Positions 44,156 through 55,850 of a DNA stretch of 64,000 nt are shown one piece after another (positions within the stretch are counted from its first letter, which is position 1; each line of letters opens with the position of its first letter). The notes beneath the pieces were generated by a model that did no database searches, had not been told where the DNA came from, and saw only the letters and a program-made list of their open reading frames with translations. Both the position numbers and the translations under genes were made by a program. The stretch is taken from the NCBI RefSeq assembly GCF_052857255.1, contig NC_135505.1, forward strand, positions 53,928,792 to 53,992,791, read 5' to 3'. This DNA comes from Amblyomma americanum (lineage: Eukaryota > Arthropoda > Arachnida > Ixodida > Ixodidae).

Positions 44156-46228
44156 CTAGGGTAGCTAATGTAATATGAAACAAAAAAGAACCCATAGTGA
44201 CGCACGAAGCAGCAATAAAAAATGTTGTACAGCCACATTTTGCAAAATCTGAAAGTAGTGCTTTAAGTAAAATGCCACCTGTAATCTCAAATTATTTCTC
44301 ATAGTCAACATCTGTGCATAGTTGTTTACACAATTCTACACTTGACTCTTAGAAATACAATATATATGCGAAGTACAGTAGTGCACCCTTTATTACTGAT
44401 CGTATTAAAATGAGTCACTCAAATTATACACAGCTCTTAGAGAAAGCAACATTTTTCAGTGTATTTACCCCTCAATAACATGACAGGTTGCTGTTTAGAA
44501 AACAGACAGAGTGAAAATATACATAGCCCACTATATATGTCCATGAAATTTTGTTGAACTCGTATGAACAGCAATGGAAGCAAGATATTGACTCCCCTAA
44601 CCATGTATTTGCTTTTCTGAACCCAGAGTGCCGGATACAGCTGTCAAATCTATTGTAAAAGATCAAATTCTATAGTGAGGAACATTTATCATGCCTTCAT
44701 GCTGTACAGTTCAAAGCAGTTGGCTTATGTGCTTTTCGTATTCTGCAACATACTGAATAAACACCTGTGAACAAAGCTTCCTTGGCAGCTCGAACTAGAT
44801 TGATATGTTCAGCATTATCAGCTGTTTAGGTGCAGATATGTACTAGAGAATCATGAGGTATGAAAAGGTGTAGTAGGGCGGACTCTATTGGTCGTTCAAA
44901 GTTGGCTCCACAAGAAGCTTGAAAATAATGACGTAATGCACTTCCATTTTCCAAAATTTTAACTCACTGCATGCAGCTATGCTAAAGCTGACCTTTAGAA
45001 TAATTACAAGGACACAGAGGACAAACTAAAGTTAGCCAGCATCAATATATTACCGCATTATAAAAAAAAAGGGTCTCGCACTGAAAACAGCTAGAAAAGC
45101 CAAAAATAAATTATGTACAGGTGTGGCCATCATTGCAGAGTCAAGTAAATTGTGTGGCATTGATAGTTTTTTTTTCAGCATAAATACCCATGCCTTGGCT
45201 ATACCACCATTCACTCCTAAGCACTAATCACAGAGCCTTTTCAAGTGTAGGTTATATCAGTTTGGATCGAGTGGTCGGAAAATTTTAAATGCAACTCTCT
45301 CAATGATACAAGCATTTTTGGCTGCCAGACAAACGTCAGAATATCCAGAAAGAGCTGTAAAATCAAATTTTATTGAGAACAAAATTTTGATGGCGCTCTC
45401 CTCAGTGCCCCTTGGGGTTTTCCGAAGAGATATTCTTTTCTTCTTCATTCGTTATAGTGTAAGACTTGCTTTATGCGTAGTCTTGTTTAAGAAATGAAGT
45501 GTACACAATAGCGAGGCACGACTACACCATTATGCTTCCTTGACAATATAAATTGCTCAGGCTGATAAAATTATTGAATTCCTTACTCTGTAGTAGTAGG
45601 CAAGATACTGTAAGTTCTCTCACTGGGCAAAAGAAGAATTAGCTTAACCCTTACTCCTGCTTCTTTACCCTTGACAATAAGTGCCTTTCACAGTGCTCTG
45701 TAAATTTATTTGAGCTATATTCATTCCATGAAGTTTAGTCTTTCGTGGACCAATCTCAGAGCACGAATCTAAATTCACGCTTTGGGACAGCTTATCATAA
45801 CCAGTGCAAATGACAGCACATGGTGAAGAGAATGAAGTGACGCCAAGACTAACAACTGAAGTATTAATGAAACATGCATAACAAGCTACCCACCGGAACC
45901 AAACAGAGAGAACAGATGTACTATCTCTAGGCATGGCCAAAGAAAGCCAACTCTTTTATCTAGCAGTGCTCGACTGGCTTATGCATGTGCTGCCCTGGAA
46001 GGAAATTTAGAGTGAGTCCATATAGAAAAAAAAATTTCTTCCCTGCATTTGAATATCACACTAGAGTGACAGAGACAAATTTCACTAGCAATTCTCACCA
46101 AAACAGAAGCAGATGAAACAAATACTCATTTTGTTACATACAAGAGATGCTTACTGTATTGCACGGTCATGCACACATTCATCTGGGTGCCCCGTCTCTC
46201 AGGCCACATGGTAGTGACATTCTACAAA
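44156..46228. other. Intron sequence without recognised gene
   Basis: AT-rich; no domain, tRNA or clear repeat family was seen. Confidence 0.5.
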
Positions 46229-46284
46229 AATGGCCCCTTCTGCTCATGGCTGGTGCTGGTTAGAATGCCAAATGCAGTGGCTTC

Positions 46285-46890
46285 TTGAACAAACAGCGCG
46301 AACAAAGACGAGCACAAAAGACAAGAAAGCGAACGACACGGCCCAACTCTCCACCTTGGCTCACAGTTCAGTCACCGGTCCACACGCAATTTATTTGCAG
46401 AACTGCGTTTGCTTCCCATACGTGAAAGGCGTGAGCGAGACGCTGGCTCCAATTCTCGGTAAAGAAGGGGTGCTAACAACACACAAAGCGACTACCACCA
46501 TCGGATGCCTTCTACCCTGCCCGAAAGAACATCACCGTAAAGAAAGGGACCAAGGTGTTGCATGCAATATCCCCGGCTTTGTACGCCCAGCCACGTACGT
46601 AGGGGAAACGAAGAACTTCGCGACAAGAATGAGGCAACACAAAGCGGACGTCCGACAAATGAACTGTCAGCGCAGCGCTTTGGCCGAACACTGCGAGGCA
46701 TGCGACCACCGAATTGACTTTCACAGCAATATTGTACTGGAAACCGAAGCTAACCCACGCAGGACGCTTCTACTCGAGTCGTGACACATCCAACAGACAC
46801 AGAAGAATGTTAGTTGCTCCTTGGGGACACTTCCCTCTTCTTACATTCATGGTTTGCGGCCACTAACACGGAAGTCTTCAACACGAGGGC
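46285..46890 (+). pseudogene. Penelope-like GIY-YIG endonuclease fragment
   Basis: 3' end of a PLE polyprotein in the intron of the SAMD3-like gene, on the opposite strand. Reading in one frame to 46784: CVCFPYVKGVSETLAPILGK, HKATTTIGCLLPCPKE, then the endonuclease: CNIPGFVRPATYVGETKNFA, TRMRQHKADVRQ, SALAEHCEACDHRIDF and LETEANPRRTLLLES. T-YVG is the YIG half of GIY-YIG, RMRQHK carries the usual arginine, and a Glu-containing LETE follows. A TGA replaces the next codon (normally part of ES-W-HI), after which HIQQT and LGTLPSSYIHG remain. The upstream GCGCGAACAAAGACGAGCAC region (about 46,297-46,355) looks like a PLE terminal sequence, implying a large internal deletion. Confidence 0.8.
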
Positions 46891-47034
46891 TTAAAAAGCC
46901 AGGCGGCGCCTCGCCCATAATCATGTCATGTAGAAGGGACCGAGCCATTCCTGAAAAGTCGTGTTTTTTCCAAACCTAATTTGTTTGCCGTCAATCATCT
47001 TCCTACTAAATTAAGATAAGTTTAATTGCTAAAC

Positions 47035-47209
47035 ATTTTTGTAGAGCCACTGAATTACTCTTTGCCGTTTTGCAAAATACTGGCCGGGATAATGTTGCGC
47101 TATCCTCCCAACAATGTCAAGAGGCACAGCTGGCAGCTGAAAGAATGTTGGCACTGGTAACTCCTGAGCTTGCACAGGCGGTGTTTCAAAATCAATGACA
47201 TCGACAATC
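47035..47209 (-). CDS. SAMD3-like exon 3
   Basis: After TTGGTGCAG the frame reads IVDVIDFETPPVQAQELPVP, TFFQLPAVPLDIVGRIAQHY, and PGQYFAKRQRVIQWLYKN. The 'AKRQ.VIQWLY' segment corresponds to the start of the conserved helical domain. The donor is weak (GTTTAG), and the phase does not match exon 4 directly, so a short exon between them is likely. Confidence 0.55.
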
Positions 47210-47371
47210 CTGCACCAAGAAAGAGACATATATATAAAATGATGAAATATATGGTCTTTTTGAATGCTTGATTAGTTTAGAAGAGCAGTATATTTGTGTT
47301 TATGCTGCTGATTTATTTGCCAACATTACTTCAAAATATTGACCACTATTAAGCTATAGTAGTGTACATAC

Positions 47372-47469
47372 CTGTACTATTATGTCTCAATGATTTTTAA
47401 TTTTGCCTTGTGCTTAATTGCAAACTCATTTGGCATGTCAACGTACACTCCAAGGTCTTGATCAAAGAC
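47372..47469 (-). pseudogene. SAMD3-like exon 2 with stop codons
   Basis: The acceptor-like TTCTACAG precedes VFDQDLGVYVDMPNEFAIKH, then KAKLKIIET, with TAA at 47382-47380 and TAG next to it before a good GTATGT donor. The 'VFDxxLGxYVDM' block is a hallmark of the family N-terminus as I recall it. The stops either mark a pseudogene or mean that the true donor lies before them. Confidence 0.5.
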
Positions 47470-50400
47470 CTGTAGAACGAATTAATAAATTACTGAAGAA
47501 ATTTATTTGTCAAAGGAGAGCACAAAAATATAGTGGCAGTAAGTACAGATGTTAATTGTACTGCACGTGCGGGCCAAATTGCACATTAATGGCCTTGCAA
47601 AACACACATAAAAGCTTTTTTTTGATGACACACACACAGACAAACACATTGCACATCACTTTACATTACTCTCTAAACTTTACTAACATTGTTCTCACTT
47701 CAAGTTTACTAATTAATAGAGCCTTGTTATGCCACTAACTATTTATACTAGTGAGCTTAGCTTGTAGGTCAACTGCATGGAATAATCTGAAGATGAATGT
47801 TTTGTTGTAGTTGGCTACATTAGGGTGGATGTTTATTAGCATAGTGTGTGCATATACGTAGTCTCATAACACCAGTTGTTAGCTTACATGAATACCATGC
47901 ACAAGCCTATTGCTACAAAGAGTTGTGAGGTCTATGCATAATGAATAAACATAATTATCTGCCGGCGCAGATATCCACTTCAGGCGCCAATTAAATCTGC
48001 AGAAAGGAAAATTCTTTCTTTGTATAAATGATCAGTATACTAAGCAGAAGATCATATTTTATTCGCATCCACATTCGTTGACATGGCGCCTAAAATCTTA
48101 TACGTTAACTTAAACACTTCTATATTTGCTTGCCTTTTTTAACTGATCGTTAGACATGAATAAATGTCTAGCTTTGAAAGCGCTTCCGGGAATTATTCTG
48201 TAGTCCATGACTCATAAAATAGATAAAAGCAGACATTCTGTGATGAAAGGCAGATGAAATTTCGGTATTTTGAGCACCGAAAGTAGCATTAGATGCGCAG
48301 CCTTCACGTCGCCACCGTTGCGTAATTAACGTGTTCAGAAGTTGGACCCAATGGTTGCTTCCGTCATAACTAATGCTTCAAGTCTCGCTGCATCGAAAAG
48401 GTCTCGAGTGATCTGAGCACAGGTGGAAAGAGAGAAAGAGAGATAGCATCTTGCAGGCTGTTTTTTTGCAAAAAAAGAGAAATCATTTTTAAAGGTCACT
48501 GTGTGATCAATTTATGTCAGACCTGACTCAAACTGTTCCCTCGCTCTGCCAAAGTGCTAATTGTTGTTTTGTAGCCTTAAATCTGGGCGGCCAGGTGTGA
48601 GGTCGCAGGTTCCCGTTTTTCATCCCTCCTTGTGTAGTGCTTCCAAGATATATGCTTCTCCGTCTCGTGTTTTATAAAAATGTAATGATTCTTGCTAAAA
48701 ACGGCAGCGAAATTTTCAAAACTTAGAGAAAAAAGCCTTCTGACTGACAGCCACTGAAAATGGTTGCTTCCTTCGAATTGATGCGTTCCACAATCTTGCA
48801 CAGGTGGTATAGGACTCCTTTTTGAATATTGGCGGGGGCCTAAGGACTTCCAAGACCTTTACGAGTTTGACCACTGGCCATAGTGCACTGTATTTGTCAG
48901 CAGCGGCTCAGGTAAGTGGCGGTTCTCGGCGACCACCTGCGGGTCTTCATTGCTCGGTCGGCTGCGATTCTTTGCAGGTGCTTCTGCATTGGCTATTTTC
49001 ATGAAAAACACTCCAGCGTTCGAGTCGCCTAATCTTCCCTTGGTACAAGCATAGTTTTCAACATCCGTAAGCAATAAGCAAATTTCCTACCATATGTGCA
49101 CAAAAAATTGCGTGTTGCGGCGAGAAAATACCACTTTACTATTTTCAGCTTTTTGATGCCACATCTACATTTGTGGATGTGCCTCTGTGACCGTCCACCG
49201 CGGCACGATTTCTTTGTCTGTGACAATGAAAATTTGTGTTCCCTTTCTACATTAACCTATCGACACAATCCGTGCCCTAAATTGCATCATTCGCAATTAT
49301 ATATGAAAACAGAAGGCAAAAAAGAAAGCTTCAAAAAAAAAAACGGCGTGATGCACACATTTTCTTTTTTTTACAAACGCACTTCGGTGTAGCAGCAGGA
49401 GATGGCATCACGAACTTGACAAGGAGGGTAAAAATGGTAACAGTGCGGTATTCAAAAATGTAAATTTGCCTTGCGTGCAAAAATATGAGGAGGCATAGAT
49501 TGCGCCCACATAAGTGGCCACAGGGCCTGAAGGAGATATATCGGCGTGTCTTGGAGGGGAAAAATGTAAGGGGGGAACATGAAAAAGTGGGGTTTCAATG
49601 GCTTCATCACAAAAAATTTCTCTATTGACGAGGAGAATTCTCCCATAATTTGGCCATTGTTGATAATGGGTGTGCACTGTTTCAGATCTTGTTTTAAATG
49701 GCTATAGACACCTGATATATTTGATTGGTTTCTTATTTAAAACAATGTATTAGAGATTAGAATGTATGCATGACGTTTGCTTACGACTGCAAAATAATTT
49801 ACGATTGGAATTATTCCTTGGCGCTCTTGCGATTTGTTCAGCCAAGCGATGGCTGTGCCATGTAGTTCGTGTTAAGGTTTGTGAGGCACAGAAAAAAACA
49901 GTGTATTTAATCACTGATGTTTAGTTTTCATCCACTATAACACGTAAGTAAGCCTGCTTAAGTGCTTGATTGTCAACAAAAAATATATCATGAGTTCTAT
50001 TTTGTTTTCCTCGTGCCTCACTTGACGTAAACATCACCTACTCATCAGAGCTATCATTTGGTCGATGAAACCAAAACAGAAAGAGCATCATGATGAAATC
50101 CAGTTATGAATTTGGCAGTTGTAGATGAATATCGCAAGGTGGTTCACGTATACTAACGTCTTACACATCAGTTTAAAGAAAAAAAACATGCATGCAAAAA
50201 TTAGGTGTCTACAGTCGTTTAAACCATGGTGGAGTGAAAGGTTTGCTGCATGCTATCACACAGAACGCTACTTGTTAGTGTGACATTTCATTTGTTGGCA
50301 ATGGCATTGGGCTCTCAACAAGTAATCCTAAATTGAAGGGACTGCTGCAAAACTTCCACCACCATATGAGTAAATTAGCATTTCTTAGAAAAACCCATTT

Positions 50401-51053
50401 TGCATGCAGCTCACTTCGGGCGCTACCCAAGTCAGCACTGTAGCGCACCTAAGTATATGTGAAAAGGCAACATGACACTTTTGGCTGTGAAGTTTATAGA
50501 ATTCATGAAGTTGCAGAATGATGAGAAATAAATTTTAGTTCCGTCTTGATTTCTGACAATCTTTTGGGTATGTGGCTTCAGGCAGTGGCAGGAAAATGAA
50601 AACTACCATGTGAAAATAACTTAAGTGGCTTCCAGGTAAATAACCTTTGAAACATTTGTCTAAGAAGCTAACAGTGCCTACAGGCTATCGCAAAAATTTC
50701 AATAATAAACTTTTTTCAGTTGTAACTTTCTGCGAGGATATCATTTCCCTAAAGGCATACGAATTAATTATAATTTTCAGGAGGGGGGACCTAATTTATC
50801 TCTTGAGGCGCTCACGTGCTGCTAAAGAAATAATCTTACGCCAATAAGCTGGCTACTGCGTTCCCTGCGCGAGCTCGTGCCAAGCACAACTGCATTGCAT
50901 TATGCGCGTGCTAGTCGCAACACCGACAGTCAAGCCTTAGGCAAGCTGGTAAAAAGAACGGGCGATAACTATACATGTCACGCAAAGTCCGCAAAAAAAA
51001 GAAATTGATGTTAAAATTATTCACCGTAATATTGAGTGTGGCAACAGCAATAC
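47470..51053. other. Large intron or intergenic interval without recognised gene
   Basis: AT-rich. A consensus donor CAG-GTAAGT on the + strand at about 48909 is preceded by a short segment with no clear coding content. It could be the first exon of an unrelated transcript or chance. No repeat family is recognised. Confidence 0.4.
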
Positions 51054-51168
51054 CAGTGAAGACGTCACGGTGCTCGATATATTCCATGAGCTCTTGCCGT
51101 GTCAGCGGTGCGTCAAAAGACAGAACCATGCTGCGGTCGCGGAAGGAGAGCAGGCATTTTGATGTCAT
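51054..51168 (-). CDS. SAMD3-like exon 1 (start)
   Basis: ATG at 51168-51166 reads MTSKCLLSFRDRSMVLSFDA, then PLTRQELMEYIEHRDVFT, and ends at a GTATTG donor-like site (51053-51052). The beta-strand-rich start is typical of the N-terminus of this family. GC-rich sequence lies upstream. Confidence 0.5.
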
Positions 51169-51439
51169 CTCGTTCGCTGACTCCGGACCTATGCCCGCGC
51201 GCTGTTTCCCGAGCTTTCTGGCTCATGCTGTTACCGCTCTTCCCGGCTCACGCTCTTCTCCCTCCCTTTTTTTTAATGCTTCGCGGTTAGATTCGCCGGC
51301 TCTTAACGACGCCAATTTCCCCGTGCTACTTCTTTGAAATGTTACGAACGTACTCTAAACAGAACTTACGTAGCATTTACACTTATTTGGTCGTGAAACA
51401 TGAAAATAAATTATAACTTTTCGTTGCGTGGACAAAATT

Positions 51440-51570
51440 CGCGAAAATGCCGAAACGAAACCAGAAGTATACTGCACGGTAAATTTGCCCACCCTGGTAC
51501 CGGCCGGGACCGGCAAGGTACGGCAGGTAACCCGGGTTACCTGCCGTGCCTGCGGTACCTTCGTTCTTGC
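51440..51570. promoter_or_regulatory. Divergent intergenic region with a 28-bp perfect palindrome
   Basis: 51520-51547 is a perfect palindrome (14-base half ACGGCAGGTAACCC). It is flanked by further GGTACCGGCC / GGTACC copies that extend the symmetry loosely. It lies between the minus-strand SAMD3-like start (51168) and the plus-strand transposase-like start (51773), where a shared promoter or a protein-binding site of a mobile element could sit. Confidence 0.5.
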
Positions 51571-51772
51571 TGCGTATGATTTCTTGCTATTTCATCATTG
51601 TGTAAAAAGGTGGCCTGCTCATTTCTCTCCGAACAAGGTTTTGCCGTTTGGTACACTCTCGGTTCGCGGCGGCGGTTCGACGTTGAAATATCTTCCGAAC
51701 ACCCTATAGCGCAAGCTTGATCGGTACGAGACCCGCGTGTGTGCCGTGCGTGTCGTGCCAGTGGATGCAGCA

Positions 51773-54278
51773 ATGGGGGTTATATATTGCCCACGGTGCC
51801 CTTTTTTTCCGGCCAACTGACGAAAGTTGGGACTTACATAGTTTTAGCCCACAGTGCTGAGCCCAACTGCAGCGTGTACTGCGGTATTAATCGTTGTGCT
51901 AGCAGTTACACGAACTTTTCTTCGTACCGATCATATTTGTATCGATGTCACAGAAACGTGCTGGAAGAGAATGGTAGCTGTCAGCAATGCTCAGCGGCTC
52001 GCCAGCCTACTAACAATTCAGAATTGCCAAATAGAGCAAATTCCGAGGTTATACTGCAAGACAGTGAATGTGTTGAGGGCGAAGAAAGCATCACTGAACG
52101 CGGGAACGGCTCTCAGTATGGGAACACCTCTCACCCGCAAGACGAAAAAGGTGCTGTTTTCAATTCCATTGATCAACAAGAAGTAACAACTGCTCATGGT
52201 TTCCAATGCTTTCTGGCAGAAGCAAGGATTGCCATCTGGAATTTTTTTTTCAGTGTTTCAGAGCAGCATTGTCTTCCTCATACTGCTGTTCGCATGGTTT
52301 TTGCTGAGTTGCAGCTGCTCTTTGAGTGTGTGCTTAAGGCATATGCAGATATCGTTTCACATGTCATGCAAATGCCATCAGCGTCTCCCGACATGGAGTC
52401 TCTTTTGAAGTGTAGGTTTATACTTGAGCTCTTCAGTGGAATTCACAGCAAGGACACTATAGAGCGTTATGCCAAAGAAATGTTTCCATATGTTCCATCA
52501 CAAGAGGTGCTCTTCAGTCAAAATGCCAAATACCACTATATTTCGTTGCCTGATCTGCTGCCGACACTGTGCAATCCCTGACATTGTGGCCCACTTAGTC
52601 GCATCAAATGTCGAAGCTGATGCTCCCACTTTGTATAAAGATTACACAGATGGTCTTCTTTACAGGGAGCACCTGTTACCACTAATTAAGGAAGACGGCA
52701 CGCATAGTATAATCATGTTACGGTACTCTGCCGAGATAGAAATTGCAAATCCAATATGAGCGAAACGAGGCATTTACAAACTGCTGGATATCTACTGCTC
52801 CCTATTAAACCTGCATGTGCGTTACAGGTCACAGCTACAAAGCATATATTTGGTCATGCTGGTGCGTTACAGCCATGTAAAGTCCTATGGCCTTGGTGTT
52901 GTACTGCTTCCATTACTAAATGACTTGAAGAACGTACATGAACGAGGCCTGCAATTTGACCTGTAGGGATTGCAAGCACGTGCAAAGTCGCTGGTTGTTT
53001 GCATCTGCGGAGATAAACTGTCGCTGAACCGCTTAAGGAGCTTTTCAACATGTTGCAGCAGTGGAAGTGTTTGTCGATTTTACATGGTGTTGTCAACACT
53101 TGACAAGCAAAACAAATGATTCACAGTGCACAGCACGCACAGCAAGCAGGCACCAACGCCGCGTTGAAGCCCTAGCAGTCAGTGATACAAACAAGCGCCT
53201 GTATGGCGTTACTGAAGCATCTCCACTGTTAGAAGTGCCTTATTTTGATGTGACACGCCAGCTGCCCCCAGACATAATGCATGGCATTCTGGAAGAATGG
53301 GCAGAATGTGTTCTGCTCCCGGTGCTCAAGGCACTTCTTTCATCTAAGCTGTGGCGCAGACAAGATCTGGATGAGGTCACTACTTTCTGCTTTGGGCATA
53401 ATGATGTCAAAAACAAACCCCTTGAAAAAAATATGTCATTCATCACAAGCAATGCTGTGCTGAAAGGAACAGCATCAAGTAAGTGGTGCGCAATGAAGTT
53501 TTTCCCTATGATACTTAGCACAAAAGTACCAGAAGAAAATGAAGACTGGGAGCTATTCTTGCTGTTCCGTGAAATAATGGACATTAAATTTTCCTGGGAC
53601 ATACCATCTGAGCGTTTGGCCTACCTTGACGTCCTTTTTCAAACATTTTTGACTGAGTTTGCCGAGCGGTATGGCTCTGCTGCTGTAACTCCTAAGCTCC
53701 ATTACATGACTCATTATGCAAGGTTTGTGCATGAGGTGGGGCCACTGGGGACCTTCTGGTAAATGGGCTTTGAGGCAAAGCACCAGGAGTTCAAGAAATT
53801 AGGTACAAGAGTAAACAATTACAGGAACGTAACACTGACCCTCGCCAGGCGCCACCAACTGGAGCAGAGTTACCAGCTTCACACCTTCCAGCTGTACGAA
53901 GGCCTTGTAACAACGCAGAGCAAACCTATTAGTCAAAACATCCTACCGGCATGTGCTAAGCAAATGTTGCCTGAAAATGCTTGTGAATTGAAATCTGCAA
54001 CTATTGACCATAGCCACTACCGGTATGGGAGTGTTGTAGTGGTGCCGAATCGGGACAACCCAGAGTTTTACGTGGTTGAACGCCTGTTTGTTGCTAAGGG
54101 CAAGCTGTACCTTTTGACAAGAACTTTAGTGTTGGAACATTTTGACAGGCACCGATTCTGTTACTGTGTCAAGCGGTCAGATGAACAGCAAATGCAAGAG
54201 CCTACAGAAAAGTTTCACCACCAGCTGCTCGACATGTATGGCCAAGGCGACATTGTTCCGAAGTGTGAGATTTGGTGA
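51773..54278 (+). pseudogene. Zinc-finger-headed DDE transposase-like gene (CACTA/Tnp2-like?), broken
   Basis: Single-exon-like ORF in several frames. ATG 51773 gives an N-terminal YCPRCPFF finger start. A frameshift in a run of 7 T (51802-51808) leads to the 51739-frame reading, with CGINRCASSYTNFSSYRSYL and YRCHR (51883-51955), a C2H2-like finger. A frameshift near 52,570 follows NAKYHYISLPDLLPTLCN. The next frame reads PDIVAHLVASN and LYKDYTDGLLYREHLLP to TGA 52757-52759, then YRSQLQSIYLVMLVRYSHVK. The frame from 53,100 has SDTNKRLYG, LEVPYFDVTRQLPPDIMHGI (53235-53290), TPKLHYMTHYARFVHEVGPL (53690-53750), stop TAA 53760-53762, then FEAKHQEFKKLGTRVNNYRN and a C-terminal domain to TGA 54276-54278. 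'PPDIMH' and 'HY..H..R.....GPL..FW..FEAKH' recur in animal transposases that I associate with CACTA/Tnp2-like families; superfamily placement is uncertain. Confidence 0.65.
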
Positions 54279-55110
54279 ACTTACTGTCATAGTTTCTACA
54301 TATTTCAAGCTGAAGCTTAGCAGTCATACAGCAGTTTGAACTGAAACATTTCCCCGATTTCTGCTGTACCGTTGCTTGCCCCTTTCAGTAAAATTACTGA
54401 CCTTTGACTTGAGATCTCTCGCTGCCTTATTTTTAAACCTAAAGATGAGGGTAGAATGAACAAATGTACTATGTTTTTGCAGTTGGTTTACTCTTGAAAA
54501 ATTTTTCCTCATTGAACCTGAGGATTTGGAAAGTTTTCATTTGAATGTACAGGTCATGCACTGCTAAAGTGAGCATAGAAGCGCATCATGGAGTTTATCA
54601 CAGCACCACAGTGTCCCCCCAAGTGAGTAAATTGCAAATTGTGGAGTTTTTGTTCTGAGGCGACTGATCAGCTATGTGGAACGCCACAGTGGAGAGCTCT
54701 GCATTAGTTCAGGCCCGTAGGAAAATTACATGCCGCAATGGCGAAGCATGGTCTTATCTAGGTGGTTAATCAGGCGACTAGAGTACAGGTGCAGAGCACC
54801 TGAATATTGGATTTACTTTTCCTACCTGACGGCATTTTTCAGCACAAAGTCAACATAGAGGATGGAATATCAGATTATAAAGCTGTTCTACTAAATATTA
54901 GGCTGGATAAGAGCATAAAATTCAACAAAACTGTAACTGTTTAGAATTTTAACTAGGCAGATGATTTTCCAAATACTTGACAATTATAGCTTGCCCTTGA
55001 CGTAATCTCCAACAGTAGTCATTTAGGTACTTGGTAGTTGGATGGACATATTTCAAAGCTATTGTTCATGACTGTATGTCTGAGTTTACACCTGCTGAAA
55101 TCAGATGGGT
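54279..55110. other. Non-coding sequence downstream of the transposase-like gene
   Basis: No gene is recognised. No obvious AATAAA directly follows the stop. The element's right end could lie here, but no terminal inverted repeat was identified by eye. Confidence 0.4.
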
Positions 55111-55850
55111 TATCATCATCAGCTTGACTATGCCCACTGCAGGGTAAAGGCCTCTCCCATGTCTCTCTAATTAACCCTGTCCTTTCACAGCTGCGCCCAC
55201 CCTATCCCTGCAAACTTCCTAATCTCGTCTGCCCACCTAACCTTCTACCACCCACTGCTATGCTTGCCTTCTCTTAAAACCCACCCCGTTACCCTTAAGG
55301 ACCAGCGGTTATCTGGCCTTCGCAGTACATGCCGTGCCCAAGCCCATTTCTTCCTCTTCATTTCGACTAGGATGTCTTTAACATGTGTTTGATACCTGAC
55401 CCACTCTGCCCATTTCATGTTTCGTCAACGTTACACCCATAATTTTTTTTCCATGGCTCGCTGTGTTGTCCTTAACTTTAGCTAAACCATTTTTTGTTAG
55501 CCTTCCCGTTTCTGCCCCGTAGGTGAGTGCCAGTAAGATAGCGCTGTTGCATACTTTTCTCCTGAGAAATATTGGCGAACTGCCATTCATGATCTGCGAG
55601 AACCTGCCATATGCACTCCACCCCATTCTATTCTTCCAGTTATTTCGCTCTCATAGTAGGCCCATGCGACTCTTTGGTCTGCAGCTCCGCAGCATCTCAG
55701 CTGCAAGTTCGTTCCTTATTCCTGACAGTGTGCGCCTTTGCTCATGCAGCCAGCGGATTAACTTACTTGAATGTGATTCCTGTGACTCGCTTTAGACGTT
55801 TCTTGATGAGGCTCGCAGGGTTTTCTGCATGCTCATGACAGTGGCAATGA
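55111..55850 (-). pseudogene. RTE-type LINE 3' end
   Basis: Minus-strand sequence matching, from recall, the C-terminus and 3' end of very common tick RTE LINEs. LALTYGAETGRLTKNGLAKV (about 55,480-55,550) is the RT C-terminal 'YGAE.W' block, with GKKIMGVTL following. The frame is then lost, but the region contains the equivalents of 'GHVMR' and 'RGRP...W'. The element ends with an ATGATGATA-type short repeat (complement of 55111-55121), typical of RTE tails. It is 5' truncated and damaged. Confidence 0.75.

Larger units (their letters stand above)
40370..51168 (-). pseudogene. SAMD3-like multi-exon gene, probably inactivated
   Basis: Minus-strand exons spread over about 10.8 kb match, from recall, the domain order of invertebrate and fish proteins labelled 'sterile alpha motif domain-containing protein 3-like'. 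These have a short ubiquitin/PB1-like N-terminus, a proline-rich linker, a helical block ending SWREGLRFKAKFERRK, a block with F..DRRKWI, and a C-terminal block starting MEFHMITNTSLR. Seven exon candidates with splice-like borders are listed separately. Problems are stop codons in exon 2, a frameshift in exon 6, phases that do not join between exons 1-2 and 3-4 (small exons may be missed), and an unclear C-terminus near 40.37-40.56 kb. Function is unknown. In many animals these genes are multicopy and may be transposon-borne. It diverges from a transposase-like gene starting at 51.77 kb. Confidence 0.6.

Noticed and set aside
48822..49004. Plus-strand first exon at a CAG-GTAAGT donor
   Set aside because: The donor is a perfect consensus, but no coding motif, promoter or acceptor partner could be found.
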